This document shows, in pieces, positions 41,584-53,700 of a stretch of 64,000 bases of DNA; within the stretch, counting starts at the first letter, position 1; every line of letters begins with the position of its first letter. The stretch covers positions 35,115,896 to 35,179,895 of the forward strand of contig OY992892.1 in assembly GCA_963921405.1 (NCBI GenBank). Direction: 5' to 3'. Under the pieces are notes generated by a model. The model saw nothing but the letters and a program-made list of their open reading frames with translations. It was not told the origin of the DNA and made no database searches. The translations under genes were made by a program, and so were the position numbers. Source of the DNA: Cepaea hortensis. Its lineage: Eukaryota > Mollusca > Gastropoda > Stylommatophora > Helicidae.

Positions 41584-43420
41584 TTAAAAATAATTGACTG
41601 TCAACATTTAATTTCTCTAATCAGTTTGCCTGCTCAGATCGATAACATAACAGAAGGACAAATATGACATTTACAATACAGTTTTTATATTAATATAAAA
41701 ACCTGTTCGATTAACTCATACACAACAGACATCAGGTCCAAAGAACAAACATGGACGTCGTTTAATACAAATAAAATGGACACTAAGTACTTTATACATA
41801 TTTACCGTCAAGAATCTCAATACGTAAATGGATACTACAGTCGTCACAGTCAAGAGTCAACTTCAAATTATGGCAACCGTTTGCCAGTGAATTATTATAC
41901 GTTAGTATTGTGTAACGCTCTAACAAACACCGTTTATATCTAGTATCTGCCGGAACAGGCACCCATGTTTCTCCTCAGGGTCTAGTATCTGCCGGAACGG
42001 GCACCCATGTTTATGCCAGGAAGCGAATTGACATTTTCCTTTGGTTCAATGTTTGTTTCATCACTAGCTTATTTAATCACCGTTCTTGTTCGTTCGCTGG
42101 CATGATTGACTCGTTTGTCCAGGTTACTGGCTCTCAACATAAGTAAATGTATCAACAGGTCAACTCTTAAAGTGTTTATGAAATAACGCCGGACAAGTGC
42201 GTCCTAATTCGATCTAATCTTTATTATAGGGGCAGTATCCCAACGAATCACACAACATGCAGGTAATCCATTGATTAACCCTATTCGCATTTCCATTGTG
42301 TCCTTTCGTTCTGTCCCTTTCAACCAGATTCGAAATTATCGTCAGGCCTGTCATTGCACTATTTCGCACTCACCTATAGTTAACGCTTATGTTGTATGTC
42401 CATAACTATTATACTCACGCCACAGCTGCTTGTTGAACTATTCACTAGGTAACTTCTCCGTAATCAACTAATTTAGATAACGGCCCATCACTCCTACTTG
42501 TCCTTCATATCTAATTCCTCCGCTACTCTATTGTGTTTCGTGCCCTATGTCTTTCCTGTTGGTTCTCGGTGGATATCTTCTTATGTTCTTTCATCCTATG
42601 CTTGAGCTATCTCTTTCAGATGTTGACCATTAATAACAATTAGCCTCTCAGAATTCTGCCGTGATGATCTTCCTTCCGCCGTCCTTCCTTGATCTTTTCC
42701 GTCTGTCCGTTTTTCACGTCATCGTTTCTAAGTCAGCGCGTGTGTGTTCAATGTGTGCGCTGTACTTGCATCGTTCTTAATCTTCCCGATAATCTATATC
42801 TGTACGCGACATATGGCACTGAATGTGTTCATTTAGGGTTACGTGTCAAGAGGTCAGATTATTGCATTCCGCCCTCGTTGTGTGTTCTAGAAACTAAATT
42901 GTATGTACTCTCCATTTTATTCTCCGAAAGGTTTTGATTATGCTTATTGAACTCAGCAACAGTAATCGTAGTCGCCCTAAAAAGAAGATAGCCTCATTAA
43001 CAATAAATACTGCGTGGGCTTGAATGGACTATGAGGTATCGATATTAATAATAAAGACGCGTTTTCAGTTTGTGAATATTGTTGACATAAACCCAGAACC
43101 CACAGGCAACCTATTTTCCACAATATTTGCCAGGCGTGGTTTGATTTTCCTTGTTATTACTTTTTTGTTTGTCTTGGCTGCAGAGTTTGACCTAGAAGTC
43201 CACAGAATATTTGGTTTAGCAGGTACCCTCCACGGTGTGAATGCACCGTTGGTTCGTGTTGTGTCGCTGCAGTTTTATTAGTGCATCGATCTGCAAGTAC
43301 TTGATCTGCTCAGTTTGCTTCATTTTTGTTGCAAGCCTGGCGATTGCTGGTATATATTGATGGCCCACTTAACGCCATTTTCTTAAGTAGATGCCGTATA
43401 TGGCTCGTGTGCTGCCTTTG
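41584..43420. other. Unassigned low-repeat stretch
   Basis: The longest part of the window without a recognised repeat. A 47-bp tandem doublet (TCTAGTATCTGCCGGAAC(A/G)G then GCACCCATGTTT) lies at 41937-42015. Short frames (42689-42937, 43024-43281) show no domain or splice pattern I can support. Confidence 0.4.
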
Positions 43421-43427
43421 TTCAATT

Positions 43428-43594
43428 CCTTCCTTCCTTCCTTCCTTCCTTCCTTCCTTCCTTCCTTCCTTCCTTCCTTCCTTCCTTCCTGCCTTCCTGC
43501 CTTCCAGCCTCCCTGCCTCCCTGCCTTCCTTCCTTCCTTCGAATACTGCTGCTACTGCATCTGCTTCTGCCGACTCTTCCGCACCCCTTTCTGT

Positions 43595-43662
<68 letters not shown>

Positions 43663-43669
43663 TTTCTTT

Positions 43670-43700
<31 letters not shown>

Positions 43701-43705
43701 ATTCT
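43428..43705 (+). repeat. (TTCC)n and (TTTC)n microsatellites
   Basis: TTCC/TTCCTGCC tracts to about 43540, then TTTC from about 43598 to 43700. Confidence 0.97.
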
Positions 43706-43794
43706 ATTTCCTCTTTTTTGTATTCAGATGTTTGATCTTGTACATACATCAATGAGCAAATCCTCTCTGCCATCTCATTCTCAGGAAACTGTTG

Positions 43795-44375
43795 TATCTG
43801 TTACTATTGATTGCCTCTCAGCTGACCATCCAACTGTCTCAGCTGTCTACCCAACTGTCTCTGCTTGCCACTCAACTGTCTCAGCTTGCATCCCAACTGT
43901 CCTAGCTAACCACCCAACTGTGGCCACTGTTGTTCACCCAACTATCTCAGCTGGCCACCCAACTGTCTCTGTTGTCCACCCAACTGCCTCTGCCTGCCAC
44001 TCAACTGTCTCAGCTGTCCACCCCCAACTGTCTCAGCTGTCTACCCAACTGTCTCTGCTTGCCACTCAGCTGTCTCAGCTGTCCACCCCAACTGTCTCAG
44101 CTGTCTACCCAACTGTCTCTGCTTGCCACTCAACTGTCTCAGCTGTCCACCCCCAACTGTCTCAGCTGTCTACCCAACTGTCTCTGCTTGCCACTCAACT
44201 GACTCAGCTGGCCACCCAGCTGAATCAACTGTCCCCCCAACTGTTTCAGCTTGCCACCCGTCTCATCTGTCCATCCAAATGCCTCAGCTATCCACCCAAC
44301 TGTCTCAGCTATCCACCCAACTGTCTCAGCTGTCCACCCAACTGTCTCAGCTGACCACCTACACCCTCCCCTGTC
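43795..44375 (+). repeat. Minisatellite, about 21-24-bp unit
   Basis: Units read CCAACTGTCTCAGCTGTC then TACC or CACC. The 342-residue frame 43326-44354 runs through microsatellite and this array and is rejected as a gene. Confidence 0.95.
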
Positions 44376-44619
44376 TTAGTGAATAGCTGATCTATTTTCA
44401 GACCGCATACTGATCTGAATCTACAGAACAGCGCAGAATTGGTACTGAAGATTTCTCTGTGAAGTACAGGCCATAAAGAAGGGTATTGGTCACCCCATGT
44501 CATAATTTCATGACCTTGCAGACACCCTAGCTCAGTACGTCTCATCCTAAGATAGGGGCAGTGCTTTTATGTGAACTGTGTGAGCTAATAAGTAGGTCAT
44601 AGTTTTCTTCACGATTCTC

Positions 44620-44820
44620 CTCCACGTAGAGCTGTTATGAGGTGTGAGTGGGCAGTCTTTATTGAACGATATTATTGGCTTAATGATTCTGGATGGACTG
44701 AGACGGTGGCATGGAGGAGTATCGTCAGCAAACGTGATCCAGAACACCAAAGACCGAGATCTGTGGAGAGACATGGGCACCTACGCCAGCTGGCAGGACA
44801 CTTGATGATGATGATTGGTT
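44620..44820 (+). pseudogene. Probable LINE ORF2 C-terminal scrap
   Basis: The plus-strand reading around 44728-44806 gives VIQNTKDRDLWRDMGTYASW then a stop, the DR-x-x-WR pattern typical of LINE ORF2 ends, followed by a TGATGATGATG simple tail. Short and frameshifted, so tentative. Confidence 0.45.
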
Positions 44821-44879
44821 TGAAAATTGTTCACACTGAAAGGTGTTGTTCAGTTGTGAATTGTCTGATGCTTGTAGGC

Positions 44880-45265
44880 GTTGTCAGTTCAGGACATGGG
44901 AGTTTCAGTTTAGGACATGGGAGTTTCAGTTTAGGACATGGGAGTTTCAGTTTAGGACACACACACATACACTCACCACACACAACACACCACACATGCA
45001 CGCACGCACATACACATACACACAAACACACACATATATATATATATATATATGTTTAGTTCATGGGTGTTTCAATTTAGACATGAGTGTTTCATTCTAG
45101 GACATGGGTGTTTCAGTCTAGGACATGGGTGTTTCTATTTAGGACATGAGTGTTTCAGTTTAGGGCATGGAAATTTCAGTGTAGGACATGGGTATGTCAG
45201 TTAAAAACATGGGTGTTTCAAGTTAGGACATGTGTGTTTCAGTTTAGGACATGGGTCTTTCAAAA
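44880..45265 (+). repeat. 21-22-bp minisatellite split by CA/TA microsatellite
   Basis: Units CAGTTTAGGACATGGGAGTTT on both sides of a (CA)n-(TA)n block at about 44958-45055. Confidence 0.95.
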
Positions 45266-45539
45266 GAGCCTAATGCTGTCTTTGTCTTCAGCTCTTTATG
45301 TAGTCTCACAGACACGTTAGACACCTCAAATGAATCCAGCCGGTTGGTTAAGGGAAAGAATAAATTAAACGTGTGAAACTTATCCACAACAAAACTTGTA
45401 TAGTGCGGATGGATTTTTGCGGATACTGATTTGGCTCTTCAAAGATACTACCGATATCGTGCACTGAGCTGATAATGTCACAATGTGATCTTAATGAGGA
45501 GGTTGCTGTTACCGAACTTCTAAGTTGTGTGTATACTTG

Positions 45540-45830
45540 ATTGTGGTTCGTGTCTTGATGGTACCTTGTGTACTTGATTTTCATTCGTGACTTGATGGTA
45601 CCGTGACTACTTGAGCTTGATTCGTGGTTTGATGTTATAAGTACTTCATTTTGATTCGTGGCTTGATGTGTGTACTACATTTTGATTTGTGACTTGATGG
45701 TATCGTGTGTACTTCATTTTGATTCGAGACTTGATGGTACCGAGTGTACTTGATTTTGAATCGTTGCATGATGATACCGTGTATACTTGAGTTTGATTGG
45801 TAAATTGATGGTACTATGGGTTTGTTAACA
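45540..45830 (+). repeat. Minisatellite, about 35-40-bp unit
   Basis: Units TACTTGATTTTGATTCGTGA then CTTGATGGTACCGTGTG. Confidence 0.88.
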
Positions 45831-45839
45831 AACACATCT

Positions 45840-46262
45840 GTGTTAACAATCGCCCGGCAGTTGTGTTAGGTAACAACCACCAGCTTTTTTGTAAATGATC
45901 ACGCAGTATTTGTCTTAACAATCAACCACTATTTTTCTTAACAATCACCCATTGTTTGTCTTAACAATCACCCATCTTTTCTCTTAACAGTCATGTGTCT
46001 TAACAATAATCCATAATTTATCTTAACAGTCACCCATAATTTGTCTTAACAATCCCCCATCATTTGTGTAAACAGTCATCCATAATTTATGTGAACAATT
46101 ACTCATCATTTGCCCTACCAATCACCCATCATTTGTGTTAACAATCACCAACGATTTGTGCAATCAATCACCCAGCATTTATTTTGATAATCACCAATCA
46201 TTGATATTAATTATCACCAATAGTTTGGGTAACAATTATCTACTATTAGGTTAGCAATCACA
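45840..46262 (+). repeat. Degenerate minisatellite, about 24-bp unit
   Basis: Units TTAACAATCACCCATCATTT then GTC, degenerate to the right. Confidence 0.88.
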
Positions 46263-46269
46263 AGTTGTT

Positions 46270-46505
46270 GCGGGGTGGGGGGTCTCCGTGGCGAAGTAGT
46301 CAAGCCATTTGACTCGGGCTCCGAAGGTTGTAGGTTCGATTCCGGGCCGCGTCTTTCAGTTCACGAGTGATATTTTTCGGGGACTCCTGTGAGTCGTCGC
46401 TAGAGCTACGGAGTTCGTTCTTTGTGCGACGCTTTCTGCTCTACTGAAAGAGACAGAGCCATATGGGATAAAACCCGGTACAATGAAGTCGACCCTGTCG
46501 ACTTT
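46270..46505 (+). repeat. tRNA-derived SINE family B copy
   Basis: GGGTCTCCGTGGCGAAGTAG (box A region), CTCCGAAGGTTGTAGGTTCG then ATTCCG (box B), and the family B body with GGGGACTCCTGTGAGTCGTC, GTGCGACGCTTTC, GAAAGAGACAGAGCC and ATAAAACCCGGTACAATGAA. The best-preserved copy of the family here. Confidence 0.88.
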
Positions 46506-46539
46506 TAAGTAGACTTTTTTCACTAGTTGTTTCTGTTAA

Positions 46540-47090
46540 CATTAACCATCATTCATTGTAGCAATCACCAGGCATCCGGTATTAGTCTTGACAATCATTT
46601 GTCTGGGCTTTTATGTGCATAATCATTACTTGTCATTTCTTTCAATACGTCTTCTTCACATTATTAATCCTTCCATCGTTTTCTTAGAATTCTTCTTAAC
46701 ATTAAAAAAAGATATGCCTACGATGTCCTCATAATTCGTCCTAACATTTTTACCTGCTCACAATGTTCTCAATATTCTTATCTGCCCGTGATGTTCTAAG
46801 AATTCTTAACATTTTGATTTTCCACGATATTCTTATTCTTCTTACCATTTTATCTGCCCACAATGTTCTAAGAATTCTTCCTAACATTTGTATCTGCCTA
46901 TAAGTTCTAATAATTATTGTTAACATTTATATTTGCTTATGATATTGCAAGAATTCTGGTTAACATTTTTAACAAATACGTCCACGATTTTATCATTCTT
47001 ATTAACATTTTTATCTACCCTCGGTGTACTCAGAATACTCCATAACATTTTTGAAACCTACCCATGACGTTCTTAGAAATCTTATGTAGA
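46540..47090 (+). repeat. Degenerate minisatellite, about 38-42-bp unit
   Basis: Units of approximately TAACATTTTTATCTGCCCAC then AATGTTCTAAGAATTCTTC. Confidence 0.8.
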
Positions 47091-47148
47091 ACTAATTTTC
47101 GGCAGCATTTAAGTGATTTCTTACTTATGTTTATTGCTCGTGATTCAC

Positions 47149-47217
47149 TTCATTCATTCATTAATTAATTAATTAATTAATTAATTCATTCATTCATTCA
47201 TTCATTCATTCATTCAG
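47149..47217 (+). repeat. (ATTC)n-(ATTA)n microsatellite
   Basis: ATTC, then ATTA, then ATTC tetranucleotides directly abutting the LINE 3' end, plausibly its simple-repeat tail. Confidence 0.95.
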
Positions 47218-47740
47218 TCCTTTGCTCCCATAACAACCTTCCGGAAAACCTCTCGATCATAAGCAAGATGTCCTTCGTCCGATACACCCATCTGGAGATC
47301 ATCCGCCACATCCTGCACCCATCTTCTCTTTGGCCTTCCTCTTCCTCTCTTCCCAGGCATATACCCCTCCATTATTGTTCTCTCTAAACTTTCGTGACGT
47401 TTCAAGTGACCAAAATATTTCAATTTTCTTTGTTTTATCGTTTTTAATAGCCAGCCTTCTTCAACATTCAGCTCTTGAAGAATTGATGCATTTTTTCTTT
47501 TCTTTACCCAAGATATTCTTAGAACTCGTATATAACATGTATATTCAAAGGCATTTATGCGCTGCTCAGCATGTTTAGTAAGTGTCCAGGTCTCACAGGC
47601 ATATGTTACAATGGGAAAGATGCATGCTCTTAAAAATCTAATTTTTGTAGTTCTGTCTGTCCCATTTAATAATTTATTCAGTTGTTTTAGTCTTTGAAGA
47701 GCAATTGATAGTCGTCGTTTAATTTCTTTCTGATTCACTT
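47214..47740 (-). pseudogene. LINE reverse transcriptase C-terminal fragment
   Basis: 174-residue leftward frame: LSIALQRLKQLNKLLNG, RACIFPIVTYACETWTLTKH (the thumb-region YGCETW block), RILRISW-like VLRISWVKKR, KLKYFGHLKRH, and GKRGRGRPKRRWVQDVADDL. The frame is intact but holds only the end of ORF2: the catalytic palm is absent. A different LINE family from 3402-5560. It forms the left border of the large satellite. Confidence 0.88.
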
Positions 47741-47789
47741 CAATGTCTTCAATATCCCCGTTTCTCGATTACACTGACAGACATTTTGC

Positions 47790-50700
47790 TTACAATATGC
47801 TTCATTGTGTGGAATGTTGCTTTAGCTGAACTACTTCATCGTGTGGAATGTTACTTTAGCTGAACTACTTCATCGTGTGGAATGTTGCTTTAGCTGAACT
47901 ATTTCATCGTGTAAAATGTTGCTTTAGCTGAACTACTTCATCGTGTTAAATGTTACTTTAGTTGAACTATTTCATCGTGTGGAATGTTACTTTAGCTGAA
48001 CTATTTCATCTTTTGGAATGTTGCTTTAGCTGAACTACTTCATCGTGTGGAATGTTGCTTTAGCTGAACTACTTCATCGTGTTAAATGTTACTTTAGCAG
48101 AACTATTTCATCGTGTGGAATGTTACTTTAGCTGAACTATTTCATCGTTTGGAATGTTGCTTTAGCTGAACTACTTCATCGTGTGGAATGTTGCTTTAGC
48201 TGAACTACTTCATCGTGTGGAATGTTACTTTAGCTGAACTATTTCATCGTGTGGAATGTTACTTTAGCTGAACTACTTCATCGTGTGGAATGTTACTTTA
48301 GCTGAACTACTTTATACTTGATCGTGTGGAATGTTACTTTAGCTGACCTACTTCATCGTGTGGAATGTTACTTTAGCTGAACTATTTCATCATGTGGAAT
48401 ATTACTCTAGCTGAATTACTTCATCGTGTTAAATGTTACTTTAGCTGAACTATTTCATCGTGTGGAATGTTGCTTTAGCTGAACTACTTCATCGTGTGGA
48501 ATGTTGCTTTAGCTGAACTACTTCATCGTGTGGAATGTTGCTTTAGCTGTACTACTTCATCGTGTGGAATGTTACTTTAGCTGAACTATTTCATCGTGTG
48601 GAATGTTGCTTTAGCTGAACTATTTCATCGTGTGGAATGTTGCTTTAGCTGAACTATTTCATCGTGTGGAATGTTACTTTAGCTGAACTACTTCATCATG
48701 TTAAATGTTACTTTAGCTGAACTACTTCATCGTGTGGAATGTTACTTTAGCTGAACTATTTCATCGTGTTAAATGTTACTTCAGCAGAACTATTTCATCG
48801 TGTGGAATGTTACTTTAGCTGAACTATTTCATCGTTTGGAATGTTGCTTTAGCTGAACTACTTCATCGTGTGGAATGTTGCTTTAGCTGAACTACTTCAT
48901 CGTGTGGAATGTTACTTTAGCTGAACTATTTCATCGTGTGGAATGTTACTTTAGCTGAACTACTTCATCGTGTGGAATGTTACTTTAGCTGAACTACTTT
49001 ATACTTTATCGTGTGGAATGTTACTTTAGCTGACCTACTTCATCGTGTGGAATGTTACTTTAGCTGAACTATTTCATCGTATGGAATATTACTCTAGCTG
49101 AATTACTTCATCGTGTTAAATGTTACTTTAGCTGAACTATTTCATCGTGTGGAATGTTGCTTTAGCTGAACTACTTCATCGTGTGGAATGTTGCTTTAGC
49201 TGAACTACTTCATCGTGTGGAATGTTGCTTTAGCTGTACTACTTAATCGTGTGGAATGTTACTTTAGCTGAACTATTTCATCGTGTGGAATGTTGCTTTA
49301 GCTGAACTATTTCATCGTGTGGAATGTTGCTTTAGCTGAACTATTTCATCGTGTGGAATGTTACTTTAGCTGAACTACTTCATCATGTTAAATGTTACTT
49401 TAGCTGAACTACTTCATCGTGTGGAATGTTACTTTAGCTGAACTACTTCATCGTGTGGAATGTTGCTTTAGCTGAACTATTTCATCGTGTAAAATGTTGC
49501 TTTAGCTGAACTACTTCATCGTGTTAAATGTTACTTTAGTTGAACTATTTCATCGTGTGGAATGTTACTTTAGCTGAACTATTTCATCTTTTGGAATGTT
49601 GCTTTAGCTGAACTACTTCATCGTGTGGAATGTTGCTTTAGCTGAACTACTTCATCGTGTTAAATGTTACTTTAGCAGAACTATTTCATCGTGTGGAATG
49701 TTACTTTAGCTGAACTATTTCATCGTTTGGAATGTTGCTTTAGCTGAACTACTTCATCGTGTGGAATGTTGCTTTAGCTGAACTACTTCATCGTGTGGAA
49801 TGTTACTTTAGCTGAACTATTTCATCGTGTGGAATGTTACTTTAGCTGAACTACTTCATCGTGTGGAATGTTACTTTAGCTGAACTACTTTATACTTTAT
49901 CGTGTGGAATGTTACTTTAGCTGACCTACTTCATCGTGTGGAATGTTACTTTAGCTGAACTATTTCATCGTGTGGAATATTACTCTAGCTGAATTACTTC
50001 ATCGTGTTAAATGTTACTTTAGCTGAACTATTTCATCGTGTGGAATGTTGCTTTAGCTGAACTACTTCATCGTGTGGAATGTTGCTTTAGCTGAACTACT
50101 TCATCGTGTGGAATGTTGCTTTAGCTGTACTACTTCATCGTGTGGAATGTTACTTTAGCTGAACTATTTCATCGTGTGGAATGTTGCTTTAGCTGAACTA
50201 TTTCATCGTGTGGAATGTTGCTTTAGCTGAACTATTTCATCGTGTGGAATGTTACTTTAGCTGAACTACTTCATCATGTTAAATGTTACTTTAGCTGAAC
50301 TACTTCATCGTGTGGAATGTTACTTTAGCTGAACTATTTCATCGTGTTAAATGTTACTTTAGCAGAACTATTTCATCGTGTGGAATGTTACTTTAGCTGA
50401 ACTATTTCATCGTTTGGAATGTTGCTTTAGCTGAACTACTTCATCGTGTGGAATGTTGCTTTAGCTGAACTACTTCATCGTGTGGAATGTTACTTTAGCT
50501 GAACTATTTCATCGTGTGGAATGTTACTTTAGCTGAACTACTTCATCGTGTGGAATGTTACTTTAGCTGAACTACTTTATACTTGATCGTGTGGAATGTT
50601 ACTTTAGCTGACCTACTTCATCGTGTGGAATGTTACTTTAGCTGAACTATTTCATCGTGTGGAATATTACTCTAGCTGAATTACTTCATCGTGTTAAATG

Positions 50701-53700
50701 TTACTTTAGCTGAACTATTTCATCGTGTGGAATGTTGCTTTAGCTGAACTACTTCATCGTGTGGAATGTTGCTTTAGCTGAACTACTTCATCGTGTGGAA
50801 TGTTGCTTTAGCTGTACTACTTCATCGTGTGGAATGTTACTTTAGCTGAACTATTTCATCGTGTGGAATGTTGCTTTAGCTGAACTATTTCATCGTGTGG
50901 AATGTTGCTTTAGCTGAACTATTTCATCGTGTGGAATGTTACTTTAGCTGAACTACTTCATCATGTTAAATGTTACTTTAGCTGAACTACTTCATCGTGT
51001 GGAATGTTACTTTAGCTGAACTATTTCATCGTGTGGAATGTTGCTTTAGCTGAACTATTTCATCGTGTGGAATGTTGCTTTAGCTGAACTATTTCATCGT
51101 GTGGAATGTTGCTTTAGTTGAACTGCTTCATCGTGTTAAATGTTACTTTAGCTGAACTATTTCATCGTGTGGAATGTTGCTTTAGCTGAACTACATCATC
51201 GTGTGGAATGTTGCTTTAGCTGAACTATTTCATCCTGTTAAATGTTACTTTAGCTGAACTTCATCATCGTGTGGAATGTTGCTTTAGCTGAACTGCTTCA
51301 TCGTGTTAAATGTTACTTTAGTTGAACTATTTCATCGTGTGTAATGTTACTTTAGCTGAACTATTTCATCGTGTGTAATGCTACTTTAGCTGAATTACAT
51401 CATCGTGTGTAATGTTACTTTAGCTGAACTATTTCATTGTGTGTAATGTTACTTTAGCTGAACTATTTCATCGTGTGTAATGTTACTTTAGCTGAACTAC
51501 ATCATCGTGTGTAATGTTACTTTAGCTGAACTATTTTATCGTGTGTAATGTTGCTTTAGCTGAACTATTTCATCGTGTGGAATGTTGCTTTAGCTGAACT
51601 ATTTCATCGTGTGGAATGTTACTTTAGCTGAACTACTTCATCATGTTAAATGTTACTTTAGCTGAACTACTTCATCGTGTGGAATGTTACTTTAGCTGAA
51701 CTATTTCATCGTGTTAAATGTTACTTTAGCAGAACTATTTCATCGTGTGGAATGTTACTTTAGCTGAACTATTTCATCGTTTGGAATGTTGCTTTAGCTG
51801 AACTACTTCATCGTGTGGAATGTTGCTTTATCTGAACTACTTCATCGTGTGGAATGTTACTTTAGCTGAACTATTTCATCGTGTGGAATGTTACTTTAGC
51901 TGAACTACTTCATCGTGTGGAATGTTACTTTAGCTGAACTACTTTATACTTGATCGTGTGGAATGTTACTTTAGCTGACCTACTTCATCGTGTGGAATGT
52001 TACTTTAGCTGAACTATTTCATCGTGTGGAATATTACTCTAGCTGAATTACTTCATCGTGTTAAATGTTACTTTAGCTGAACTATTTCATCGTGTGGAAT
52101 GTTGCTTTAGCTGAACTACTTCATCGTGTGGAATGTTGCTTTAGCTGAACTACTTCATCGTGTGGAATGTTGCTTTAGCTGTACTACTTCATCGTGTGGA
52201 ATGTTACTTTAGCTGAACTATTTCATCGTGTGGAATGTTGCTTTAGCTGAACTATTTCATCGTGTGGAATGTTGCTTTAGCTGAACTATTTCATCGTGTG
52301 GAATGTTACTTTAGCTGAACTACTTCATCATGTTAAATGTTACTTTAGCTGAACTACTTCATCGTGTGGAATGTTACTTTAGCTGAACTATTTCATCGTG
52401 TGGAATGTTGCTTTAGCTGAACTATTTCATCGTGTGGAATGTTGCTTTAGCTGAACTATTTCATCGTGTGGAATGTTGCTTTAGTTGAACTGCTTCATCG
52501 TGTTAAATGTTACTTTAGCTGAACTATTTCATCGTGTGGAATGTTGCTTTAGCTGAACTACATCATCGTGTGGAATGTTGCTTTAGCTGAACTATTTCAT
52601 CCTGTTAAATGTTACTTTAGCTGAACTTCATCATCGTGTGGAATGTTGCTTTAGCTGAACTGCTTCATCGTGTTAAATGTTACTTTAGTTGAACTATTTC
52701 ATCGTGTGTAATGTTACTTTAGCTGAACTATTTCATCGTGTGTAATGCTACTTTAGCTGAATTACATCATCGTGTGTAATGTTACTTTAGCTGAACTATT
52801 TCATTGTGTGTAATGTTACTTTAGCTGAACTATTTCATCGTGTGTAATGTTACTTTAGCTGAACTACATCATCGTGTGTAATGTTACTTTAGCTGAACTA
52901 TTTTATCGTGTGTAATGTTGCTTTAGCTGAACTATTTCATCGTGTGGAATGTTGCTTTAGCTGAACTATTTCATCGTGTGGAATGTTACTTTAGCTGAAC
53001 TACTTCATCATGTTAAATGTTACTTTAGCTGAACTACTTCATCGTGTGGAATGTTACTTTAGCTGAACTATTTCATCGTGTTAAATGTTACTTTAGCAGA
53101 ACTATTTCATCGTGTGGAATGTTACTTTAGCTGAACTATTTCATCGTTTGGAATGTTGCTTTAGCTGAACTACTTCATCGTGTGGAATGTTGCTTTAGCT
53201 GAACTACTTCATCGTGTGGAATGTTACTTTAGCTGAACTATTTCATCGTGTGGAATGTTACTTTAGCTGAACTACTTCATCGTGTGGAATGTTACTTTAG
53301 CTGAACTACTTTATACTTGATCGTGTGGAATGTTACTTTAGCTGACCTACTTCATCGTGTGGAATGTTACTTTAGCTGAACTATTTCATCGTGTGGAATA
53401 TTACTCTAGCTGAATTACTTCATCGTGTTAAATGTTACTTTAGCTGAACTATTTCATCGTGTGGAATGTTGCTTTAGCTGAACTACTTCATCGTGTGGAA
53501 TGTTGCTTTAGCTGAACTACTTCATCGTGTGGAATGTTGCTTTAGCTGTACTACTTCATCGTGTGGAATGTTACTTTAGCTGAACTATTTCATCGTGTGG
53601 AATGTTGCTTTAGCTGAACTATTTCATCGTGTGGAATGTTGCTTTAGCTGAACTATTTCATCGTGTGGAATGTTACTTTAGCTGAACTACTTCATCATGT

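Noticed and set aside
42689..43281. Possible host exons in the low-repeat stretch
   Set aside because: Short frames without domain, splice-site pattern or codon bias that I can support.
43326..44354. 342-residue open frame
   Set aside because: Runs through TTCC/TTTC microsatellites and a 21-24-bp minisatellite. No domain or start context.
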